From: Pseudopedobacter sp.
GTDB lineage: Bacteria > Bacteroidota > Bacteroidia > Sphingobacteriales > Sphingobacteriaceae
Length of the DNA: 60,174 nucleotides
Direction: 5' to 3'
Assembly: GCA_014378105.1 (NCBI GenBank)
Contig: JACMOI010000111.1
Location: forward strand, 1-60,174
Part shown: positions 29,036 to 35,907 of the stretch, piece by piece
Layout of the letters: each line of letters opens with the position of its first letter
Position numbering within the stretch: position 1 is the stretch's first letter
Made by a program: the position numbers and the translations under genes
The notes under the pieces: model-generated
The model's database searches: none
Told to the model about the DNA's origin: nothing
The model's input: the letters and a program-made list of their open reading frames with translations, nothing else

Positions 29036-29401
29036 ATGGCTGCGCATAATGATGATGGTAAAAAAGCAGAAATCATTGCTAAGGCTTATTTGGAAGAAAA
29101 AGGTTACGAAATTTTAGAGGAAAACTGGACTTTTGGAAAAGCTGAAGTAGATCTAATTGGTTATCAAAGTAGAACTATTATTTTTATAGAAGTAAAAGCT
29201 CGTTCGGGGAATTATTTTGGTGAGCCAGAAGAATTTGTAGATACAAAAAAGCAGCAATTGTTATCAACTGCTGCCGAAGAATATATCTATTTGATGGATC
29301 ACAAAGGAGAAATACGCTTTGATATTATCTCCATCTTATTCAAAAAAGGCTTTGATCACTATGAAATTAAACATATTGAAGACGCTTTTTGGAATTATTA
29401 A
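29036..29401 (+). CDS. YraN family (UPF0102) endonuclease-fold protein
   Basis: A 121-residue protein with a restriction-endonuclease-like fold. The motif set is EIIAKAYLEEKGYEILEENW (about 12-31), AEVDLIGYQSRTIIFIEVKARSG (about 36-58, with the D and E-x-K catalytic pattern) and KKQQLLSTAAEEYI. Its role in the cell is not settled; links to Holliday-junction or replication biology have been proposed for the family. It begins right after dnaG and its stop codon overlaps the stop of the opposing Rieske gene. Confidence 0.88.
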   Translation: MAAHNDDGKKAEIIAKAYLEEKGYEILEENWTFGKAEVDLIGYQSRTIIFIEVKARSGNYFGEPEEFVDTKKQQLLSTAAEEYIYLMDHKGEIRFDIISILFKKGFDHYEIKHIEDAFWNY

Positions 29402-29859
29402 ACTACTGTCGCTGTGATGGTATCTCCAGAAATAGTTGTTGCGTAAATTTTCAAGGGTCTCGTACTTCCAGATGAATTTTGTGGCCCTTGAGTAACAGCT
29501 CCGCTCGTTGTATATTCTGATTGATGTAATTGACATTGAATTTTAGTCTGATTATTTAGCCAAACAAGATTACCACCTTGATGTGGGCAAAGTGCTTCGG
29601 TGGCAACAAAAGACGATGAAGTATTACCGGTAGCTATCCTAAAAAAGAGTACACCATTCATCGTGGTTTGATCGCCAATATTGGCTAGCTTACTGGATAT
29701 ACTAATGCTTACTGTATTGCCTGTTCCGCCACCACCCGGAGTAGGTGTTGGATTGGGTTTACCCGTATCGCCTTTGCTTCCACATGCGCTTAGGCAAGAA
29801 CCCGCACATGCTACAGCAAAGCTTATTCCTAATGTTTTTAAAAATTCTTGACGTTCCAT
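29398..29859 (-). CDS. Rieske-type 2Fe-2S lipoprotein
   Basis: A 153-residue exported protein. A lipobox, LSAC with C26, follows a short hydrophobic signal. A glycine/proline-rich linker (about 32-47) leads to a Rieske domain with both ligand boxes: C91-P-H93 in the ALCPHQGG motif and C109-QL-H112 in the QCQLHQSEY motif. Such small Rieske proteins can carry electrons to periplasmic oxidases or hydroxylases; no partner oxygenase is present. It is third in a minus-strand set after an ECF sigma factor and a membrane/barrel protein, 4 bases downstream of the latter. Confidence 0.85.
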   Translation of the reverse strand: MERQEFLKTLGISFAVACAGSCLSACGSKGDTGKPNPTPTPGGGGTGNTVSISISSKLANIGDQTTMNGVLFFRIATGNTSSSFVATEALCPHQGGNLVWLNNQTKIQCQLHQSEYTTSGAVTQGPQNSSGSTRPLKIYATTISGDTITATVV

Positions 29860-29863
29860 AATT

Positions 29864-31120
29864 TTATTTCTTTTTAAGTTGATAATTAAAATGAAGATTT
29901 ACTCCATAAGATTTTAGGTCTACCGCACCAGTCCCAACACCTGCTAAAGGTAATTTTGCAAAAGGCTCAATTCCAAATTGGTTGGCACTATTTCTTACTG
30001 GTATATAATAAGTTCCAGAAAGTTGTAAGACCTTAAAATAATGTTGATTTTGATTGTTTACTTGAAGGGTTCGATCTGTATAACCCGAGCTTACAGTATA
30101 TTGGTAAACATATTTCTCTTTCAACATAAAATAGCTGGAAAGACCTGCGTTTAAATCGAATGAAGATTTTTTATTTGAAAAGATTTGGTATGAAAGAATA
30201 AGTGGAACTTCCAAAATATTACAAGTTGCATTGATATTCGTAATTAGCGGAATAAATTGTGGTTTAATATTTTCATATTGGTAAGGAGTTGCCGAATAGT
30301 TTTTTATGCCATAATTTACACCAAGCGAAAGGTTGAATTTTTTTAACTTTCCAGAAAAACTGATTCCACCATTGAGATTGCCTTTGGCTTTACTCAAACT
30401 ACCAGCAGTATTAAATTCTGGTCCAGCATTAAAGCCTAAACTCCAAGTTACTTTAGAATGCACCATACTTGGTTTTGTTCCTGAGTTTGCTTTTGTTAAT
30501 GCCTTTTGATAAAGAATAGATTTAATTGTTAACTCGTTTGATACACCCGAATTTTCTGTAAAATAAATTGGTTGTTCTCTTTTTATTAAAGATATTTCTT
30601 CTTCATTTTTAATAATCTCAACTGTAGATTTCGCTAATGTCTTGTTTAAAGCAATTGACGCAGTATTTAAAATTCTATTTTGCTTTTTTTGAGGTTTTCT
30701 ATCATCGCCGCTTGGAGTATCAGTATTAACGAAATTATTTTTAGAGGAGAGGGTGGTGGTTAATTTTTCAGAATTTATAATTGGCTGATTTGTTGTGACT
30801 TTATTTAACTTTTCTTGTATTTTATCATTTTTTAAAGCCTTATTCCTAGGTTTCAAAAGCTCATTTTTGGTGATGTAGTTTTTTTCTGTTCCCTTTCCAT
30901 CCCACCTGTCACTCTTTAGTAGTAACCATCCAAAACTTAAAATTCCTAAAAATAAGACGGCTGCACTCAAATAATAGAAGGCGAAACGACGTTTACGTTT
31001 ATCAAGCCTTCCCTCCATATCCGCCCAATCGGCTTCATTAAATGCTGGCTCCTCATCAGCGCTTTTTGCTTTACTTTTAAAAAGCTTGTCTAATTCATCA
31101 TCTTCAAAATCGAGTTTCAT
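29864..31120 (-). CDS. Membrane-anchored protein with anti-sigma-like front and beta-barrel-like back
   Basis: A 418-residue protein. Residues 1-65 are acidic then basic and end in a KRKRRF cluster. One hydrophobic helix follows (about 66-86). This front resembles the cytoplasmic part of anti-sigma proteins in the phylum. Residues 90-210 are a low-complexity, lysine- and asparagine-rich linker. Residues 220-418 alternate polar and hydrophobic residues with many Gly and aromatic positions, as in porin-like outer membrane domains (LGFNAGPEF, SLGVNYGIK, LNAGLSSYFMLK, VNLHFNYQL). It starts 1 base after the sigma factor stop. How one chain could hold both regions is unclear; function is inferred from context. 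Confidence 0.6.
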   Translation of the reverse strand: MKLDFEDDELDKLFKSKAKSADEEPAFNEADWADMEGRLDKRKRRFAFYYLSAAVLFLGILSFGWLLLKSDRWDGKGTEKNYITKNELLKPRNKALKNDKIQEKLNKVTTNQPIINSEKLTTTLSSKNNFVNTDTPSGDDRKPQKKQNRILNTASIALNKTLAKSTVEIIKNEEEISLIKREQPIYFTENSGVSNELTIKSILYQKALTKANSGTKPSMVHSKVTWSLGFNAGPEFNTAGSLSKAKGNLNGGISFSGKLKKFNLSLGVNYGIKNYSATPYQYENIKPQFIPLITNINATCNILEVPLILSYQIFSNKKSSFDLNAGLSSYFMLKEKYVYQYTVSSGYTDRTLQVNNQNQHYFKVLQLSGTYYIPVRNSANQFGIEPFAKLPLAGVGTGAVDLKSYGVNLHFNYQLKKK

Positions 31121-31121
31121 T

Positions 31122-31670
31122 TCAACCTGTTTTTAAATCATCCATTTCTAAAATCATCACTCGCAATTGTTGTCTGGCCTTAAATAAGTTTGATTTTGAA
31201 GTTCCTTCGCTAATCGAAAGTTGATCTGCTATTTCCTGATGAGAGAAACCATCAATTACAAAAAGGTTAAAAACTGTCCGATAAGCAACCGAAAGTCTTT
31301 GAACTAATTTCACCAAATCCTGATAGTGTAGATTAGCTAAAATATGATCCTTTTCATGTAAATCAATCGCATTTTCAATATTTTCCATTCGTTGTAGTTT
31401 TATTTTTTTACGATAATGGTCTATCGCTGTATGAATCATCACAGTGCTCAACCAACTTTTAAACGAACGCCCCGATTCATATAAATCTAACTTGGTAAAA
31501 ACCTTCATGAAACCATCATTTACCAATTCTAAAGCCTCGTTCCTATCATTGGCGTAACGTAAGCAAATCTTCATCGAGTAGCCATAGTAGAGCTGATAAA
31601 GCATTTTTTGTGCCTTTCTTTGCTTCTTTCTACAACCATCAATAATTTGTAGCTCGTTTTTGTACTCCAA
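31122..31670 (-). CDS. ECF-type RNA polymerase sigma factor
   Basis: A 182-residue sigma-70 family factor of the extracytoplasmic type. Region 2 spans about 20-85 (MLYQLYYGYSMKICLRYAND, ELVNDGFMKVFTKLDLYE, FKSWLSTVMIHTAIDHYRKK). Region 4 spans about 125-175 (YRTVFNLFVIDGFSHQEIADQL, ISEGTSKSNLFKARQQLR). It heads a minus-strand operon with the membrane/barrel protein and the Rieske lipoprotein, so it probably answers to a cell-envelope signal passed by the next protein. Targets are unknown. Confidence 0.9.
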   Translation of the reverse strand: MEYKNELQIIDGCRKKQRKAQKMLYQLYYGYSMKICLRYANDRNEALELVNDGFMKVFTKLDLYESGRSFKSWLSTVMIHTAIDHYRKKIKLQRMENIENAIDLHEKDHILANLHYQDLVKLVQRLSVAYRTVFNLFVIDGFSHQEIADQLSISEGTSKSNLFKARQQLRVMILEMDDLKTG

Positions 31671-31991
31671 TGTTTAAAGTTTGAAGTAATTACGTTATTA
31701 ATAACTAAAAGGTTGCTTCTAGGTTCTTTTTTTTGAAAGGGTACTTCGTATAATTATTATCTTCAGTTACGCTTTCCCTAAAAGTCAATTTGGATTTCGA
31801 AACACAAAACCTAACTCAGCAATCAGTGCTTTACATTCAATTGGGTTTAAAATGCGAGCTTTTATAATTGATTAATTTTTTTAACGGAATTCATAGAAAA
31901 GAACCTACTGTTTTATTCAAACAGATTCCCTTTTAAGGAACATACATTAATAATCAAAGGGTAATATAGAAGAGCATTCACTTACAAAGTG

Positions 31992-32013
31992 CTTATTATA
32001 GTCCTATAATAAG
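31992..32013. repeat. Near-perfect 22-bp palindrome
   Basis: CTTATTATAG (31992-32001) and CTATAATAAG (32004-32013) are perfect inverted repeats separated by TC. A weaker outer pair, AAGTGC (31987-31992) and GCACTT (32025-32030), surrounds them and shares one base with the inner arm. It could be a dimeric-repressor site or an RNA hairpin. Confidence 0.55.
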
Positions 32014-32146
32014 TTTAGAGATCAGCACTTAATGGTGTGGTATTTCAATTCGTTCAATATGATGAAATCTCTTAATTTGATGGATTTTGTTGTAACCACT
32101 TCTATGGACTTGACTTTGTCAATGTGCTGGTTTCACTAAATCACGT

Positions 32147-32169
32147 TTATTTAAACTAATTCTAAATAA
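32147..32169. promoter_or_regulatory. Candidate Fur-like operator for the imelysin/TonB operon
   Basis: TTATTTA (32147-32153) and TAAATAA (32163-32169) are perfect 7-base inverted arms with a 9-base spacer. The right half, TAATTCTAAATAA, recurs with one change as TAATCTAAATAA at 32216-32227, just past the expected transcription start. Two such sites on either side of a promoter are typical of repression. Assignment to Fur is inferred from the AT-rich arms and from the genes controlled. Confidence 0.5.
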
Positions 32170-32171
32170 TT

Positions 32172-32202
32172 TTTGTGAGTTTAATTTGGATTGATATATT
32201 TG
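32172..32202 (+). promoter_or_regulatory. Bacteroidota-type promoter of the DUF4856-imelysin operon
   Basis: The -33 element TTTG (32172-32175) and the -7 element TATATTTG (32195-32202) are separated by 19 bases, which fits the TTTG-N19-TAnnTTTG consensus of the phylum's main sigma factor. The start codon is 30 bases downstream. Confidence 0.75.
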
Positions 32203-32232
32203 CACTGTTTATAATTAATCTAAATAAGAATA

Positions 32233-33384
32233 ATGAAAAATGTATTTCTTTTAAGTATTGCAAGTTTAGCTTTAATGAGTGTTTCTTGTCAAAAAAATGA
32301 TGACACCTCTATTCAGTTAAGAACTAAGATAGATGTTAGCAAAATCACCACATCAACTCCTTATACGAGTACATTTTTAGATGCTGCTAGCAACAGTACT
32401 GTAGATTTTTCTCTTGGAAATACCAAACTAGAAATGTTTAAAGGTTTAAATTCCTACATCAATCTTAATAAAACGCAAGCCATTAGTGCAGATGTTTCTA
32501 AAAATCTTTATGCCAATTCAGGAAACCCATTTACACCAGATATTAGTTCAAATTTCGCCTCTTTAAATGCGGTAAGTTTTAGTTTGAAAGCTATTTCAGC
32601 GTCCTCTTTTTCAACTACAGACGCTAATTTGGTAAGACAAAAAATTGAGGCAGATTTAATTACTAATGCAGCACTGGGCAATGCTTACTCCGTAACTGCC
32701 AGCAATGGGGTTGCCGGTAAATTGGGTACTTATATGGTAAATGCTAAAGGAATAGAAGTTGCACAAGTAATACAGAAGGGCTTAATTGGTGCCTTCCAGA
32801 TAGATTATATTAACAATGTTTTGTTAAACGTGAGCTTAAATGCATCTAATTATCAACTAGTTGACAGTAAAAATTATACTCAATTAGAGCAAAATTGGGA
32901 TCAAGCTTACGCTGTTTTAACTCCAAACCCTATTTATTTAGAAGGTTCTACAGACGCCGTAAGAGGAACATCTGAATTTGGACTAGGGTCTTACGTTTGG
33001 GAATACAATAAGGCCAATTACAACAATGTTTACCTAGCATTTTTAAAGGGGAGAGTTGCTATCGTAAATAACGACAGATCTGAGGTTGAAAAGCAAGCTT
33101 TATTTATCAGAACTCAGTTTGAAATAGCGATTGTGAATGCTGCTTTAGGTTATTTAGCCAAATGGGGAACATCAACTACAGACGCTTCTAGGGCACATGC
33201 TATTTCTGAAGGTTTAGGTTTTATTTATTCACTAAGATTCTGCAAAACTTATCAAACAGATGTGAAATTCTCTGATGATATTCTTGATGCTTTAATAGGT
33301 TCTGCAAATGGCTTTTGGGATTTAACTCCTTCAAAGATTAATACTGCAACAGCAGCAATTAAAACAAAGTTTAATATAAACTAA
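32233..33384 (+). CDS. DUF4856 domain lipoprotein
   Basis: A 383-residue lipoprotein: a short signal ends in the lipobox SVSC (C19), followed by a DUF4856 region. Visible features are the conserved start PYTSTFLDAASNSTVDFSLG, a helical middle, and repeated alanine-rich segments. The gene leads an operon with imelysin-like, HTTM and TonB-receptor genes, 11 bases before the imelysin gene. The all-helical, periplasm- or surface-facing design resembles imelysin itself. A role in iron or heme handling is inferred from context only. Confidence 0.85.
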   Translation: MKNVFLLSIASLALMSVSCQKNDDTSIQLRTKIDVSKITTSTPYTSTFLDAASNSTVDFSLGNTKLEMFKGLNSYINLNKTQAISADVSKNLYANSGNPFTPDISSNFASLNAVSFSLKAISASSFSTTDANLVRQKIEADLITNAALGNAYSVTASNGVAGKLGTYMVNAKGIEVAQVIQKGLIGAFQIDYINNVLLNVSLNASNYQLVDSKNYTQLEQNWDQAYAVLTPNPIYLEGSTDAVRGTSEFGLGSYVWEYNKANYNNVYLAFLKGRVAIVNNDRSEVEKQALFIRTQFEIAIVNAALGYLAKWGTSTTDASRAHAISEGLGFIYSLRFCKTYQTDVKFSDDILDALIGSANGFWDLTPSKINTATAAIKTKFNIN

Positions 33385-33395
33385 TTTGACTGATT

Positions 33396-34544
33396 ATGAA
33401 GTTGTTATCTACGTCACCATTGAAATATACATTAGTAGGGATAATTTTAGTAGTAACGGTTTTTGCTTGTTCTAAATCAGCAGAAAATCCGACTAAAAAC
33501 AATACCAATGAAACTGATAGAAAGGCTTTATTAGCAAATTTAAGTGATCAAATTATTTTGCCAGCTTACACCGATTTTAAAGTACAATTTGATGATATGC
33601 TTGCAAAGGCTGATGCCTTTACCCTAAATCCAAACACAACAAATTTAATTGCCTTTAGGGCAAGCTGGCGAGTTGCATACATTAATTGGCAAAAGGTAGA
33701 AATGTTTGATTTTGGTCCAGGGCAAACCTATGCAATTAGAGCCCATTTTAATATTTACCCTACCAATGTGTCAACTATAGAAAATAATATAGCTTCTGGA
33801 AATGCAAATTTAGAAGTACCCGCTTCTTACGCTGCGCAAGGTTTTCCGGCTATAGACTATTTAATCAATGGGATTGGCGTTAACGATACGGAAATTGTTG
33901 CGGCATATACAACAGCAACTGATACGGCAAAAAAAATCAACTATTTAAAACGTATCACCAACCAAATGAGTAATGTTTTTAATCAAGTGTTAACCGCTTG
34001 GAAAGGTGATTTTGCAACAACCTTTAAGTCTAAAACAGCTATTGATGCAGGGTCCTCAACTTCTACTTTAATTAACGGCTACACTTTAAATTTTGAAAGA
34101 TATATCAGAGCCGGAAAAATTGGTATTCCTGCTGGAAGTATGACCCCCGGGAACAAATTTCCGGAAAAAGTAGAAGCCTTATATACGAAAGATTTGGCAT
34201 TGACATTGGCTAAAACAGCCCAAACAGCAAGTTATGATTTCTTTCTAGGAAAAAGTTACCAAAACCAGACGACAGGTTATTCCATTAAAAATTACCTAGA
34301 TGCATTAAATGTTAAAGATGCCACATCCGGAAAGTTATTATCTGAAATCATCACTCAACAGTTTGAAGTAATAAATGCAAAGCTAAACGGTTTGCAAAAT
34401 AATCTTTATAGCGAGGTGAATAACAACAATTCAAAAATGATTGATACCTACAACGAAATGCAGAAACTAGTAAGGTTGTTAAAGGTAGATATGACATCGG
34501 CTATGAGTATTACCATTACCTATACCGATAACGACGGCGATTAA
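33396..34544 (+). CDS. Imelysin-like (M75 family) lipoprotein
   Basis: A 382-residue lipoprotein (lipobox VFAC, C25) of the imelysin superfamily. Family marks are FRASWRVAYINWQKVEMFDFGPG (about 87-109) and a later duplicated helical half with YFxGK-like and terminal DVTSAMSITITYTDNDGD (about 360-382). The superfamily includes EfeO/EfeM iron-binding proteins and iron-regulated outer-membrane proteins. The usual GxHxxE motif is replaced by GFPAID at 149-154, so His and Glu are missing. Iron binding by other residues, or loss of catalysis, is therefore possible. It is in an operon with a TonB receptor. Confidence 0.85.
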   Translation: MKLLSTSPLKYTLVGIILVVTVFACSKSAENPTKNNTNETDRKALLANLSDQIILPAYTDFKVQFDDMLAKADAFTLNPNTTNLIAFRASWRVAYINWQKVEMFDFGPGQTYAIRAHFNIYPTNVSTIENNIASGNANLEVPASYAAQGFPAIDYLINGIGVNDTEIVAAYTTATDTAKKINYLKRITNQMSNVFNQVLTAWKGDFATTFKSKTAIDAGSSTSTLINGYTLNFERYIRAGKIGIPAGSMTPGNKFPEKVEALYTKDLALTLAKTAQTASYDFFLGKSYQNQTTGYSIKNYLDALNVKDATSGKLLSEIITQQFEVINAKLNGLQNNLYSEVNNNNSKMIDTYNEMQKLVRLLKVDMTSAMSITITYTDNDGD

Positions 34545-34554
34545 TCAGTCAAAT

Positions 34555-35907
34555 TTGATAAGCCGATATTTAAAAAAAACAACTCATGCAGCTCCGCTAG
34601 CTATATTTAGAATAGCTACAGGCTGCATGTTGTTTTTAAGTATAGCTAGGTTTTGGGCTAACGGCTGGATAGAGGAACTATACATTAAGCCCAAATATTT
34701 CTTTAGTTTTTATGGTTTTGAGTATATAAAACCTTTAGGAAACCACACCTACATTATATTTATGGTTTGTGCTGTAGCTGCTATTTTAGTAGCTATTGGT
34801 TTGTGGTATAGGCAAGCTATTTTTGCGCTTTTCTTGAGTTTTACTTACATAGAGTTAATGGATAAATCCACTTATCTCAACCATTATTACTTTACCAGTT
34901 TGGTGCTTTTCTTATTGATGTTTTTGCCTGCACATCGTTATTTTTCTGTTGATGCCTATCGTAATAAATTATTAAACGTCGAATTTATTCCGCAATGGAA
35001 TTTAGATGTTATTAAATTTTTGGTACTGATATTATATTTATACGCCGGCTTAGCCAAACTCAATTCCGACTGGCTATTAAATGCCTTGCCCTTAAAAATT
35101 TGGTTGCCTGCCCGTAATGATATGCCAATGATTGGCTGGTTGTTTAATTACAAAGTCACTGCCTATGTTTTTGTTTGGATAGGTTGCGTTTACGATTTAT
35201 GTATTGGATTTTTATTATGGAACAAGAGAACAAGGCTTATCGCTTACCTCTCTGTAATCATATTTCATTTTTTGACTGCTATCCTTTTCCCCATTGGGAT
35301 GTTTCCATACATTATGATGGTTACCGCATTGATCTTTTTTCCTGCTCAATTCCATCAAAACATCATTAACTTATTAAACCGGTGGCTAAAGTTATCAGCC
35401 GAGTTTATACAAAACCAACAAACTTTTAGGTACAAACCTTTCGGATTAAAATTTAGAATCGCTATTCTTTCCACTTTCTTTTTTTTTCAAATGATTATTC
35501 CATTTAGATACATGCTTTACCCACAAGAATTATTTTGGGCCGAGGAAGGTTATAGGTTCTCTTGGCGAGTGATGTTAATGGAGAAAGCAGGCTACGCTCA
35601 GTTTACAGTTAAAGGTGAAAACGGAAAGGCAATAGTTGTGAATAACCGCGATTTTTTAACCGTGTTGCAAGAAAAAATGATGAGTACCCAACCCGATTTT
35701 ATTTTGCAATACGCCCATTTGTTAAGAGATTATTACCACGAGAATGGTTATCCAAACCCACAAGTTTTTGCTGATGTTTATGTGAGCTTGAACGGCCGAT
35801 TGGGTCAAACTTTTGTTAATCCGCAAATAGATTTGGCTAAAGAAAAAGAATCTTTTACATCTAAAAATTGGATTTTACCCCTTAACGATGAGATTAAAGG
35901 CTTTTAA
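34555..35907 (+). CDS. HTTM domain membrane protein (vitamin K-dependent carboxylase-like)
   Basis: A 450-residue integral membrane protein. It starts at TTG, the first start codon after the preceding stop. Hydrophobic helices fill residues 15-285 (for example PLAIFRIATGCMLFLSIARFW, YLNHYYFTSLVLFLLMFLPAHRYF, FLVLILYLYAGLAKLNSDWLL and VSFLLWNKRTRLIAYLSVIIFHFLTA-like stretches). One more helix near 305-320 leads to a soluble tail (330-450, FWAEEGYRFSWRVMLMEKAG). The Y-x-x-AGLAKLN motif and the order match the HTTM family related to vitamin K-dependent gamma-carboxylase. The enzymatic role in bacteria is mostly unknown. Its end overlaps the TonB receptor start. Confidence 0.85.
   Translation: MISRYLKKTTHAAPLAIFRIATGCMLFLSIARFWANGWIEELYIKPKYFFSFYGFEYIKPLGNHTYIIFMVCAVAAILVAIGLWYRQAIFALFLSFTYIELMDKSTYLNHYYFTSLVLFLLMFLPAHRYFSVDAYRNKLLNVEFIPQWNLDVIKFLVLILYLYAGLAKLNSDWLLNALPLKIWLPARNDMPMIGWLFNYKVTAYVFVWIGCVYDLCIGFLLWNKRTRLIAYLSVIIFHFLTAILFPIGMFPYIMMVTALIFFPAQFHQNIINLLNRWLKLSAEFIQNQQTFRYKPFGLKFRIAILSTFFFFQMIIPFRYMLYPQELFWAEEGYRFSWRVMLMEKAGYAQFTVKGENGKAIVVNNRDFLTVLQEKMMSTQPDFILQYAHLLRDYYHENGYPNPQVFADVYVSLNGRLGQTFVNPQIDLAKEKESFTSKNWILPLNDEIKGF

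Larger units (their letters stand above)
31671..32232. other. 562-bp divergent intergenic region
   Basis: The region separates the minus-strand sigma factor operon from the plus-strand DUF4856/imelysin operon. No credible coding sequence is seen. It holds a strong hairpin at 31992-32013, a metal-repressor-like palindrome at 32147-32169, and a full promoter at 32172-32202 for the rightward operon. The stretch 31671-31980 is AT-rich and shows no structure I can support; the leftward sigma promoter was not found by eye. Confidence 0.7.
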
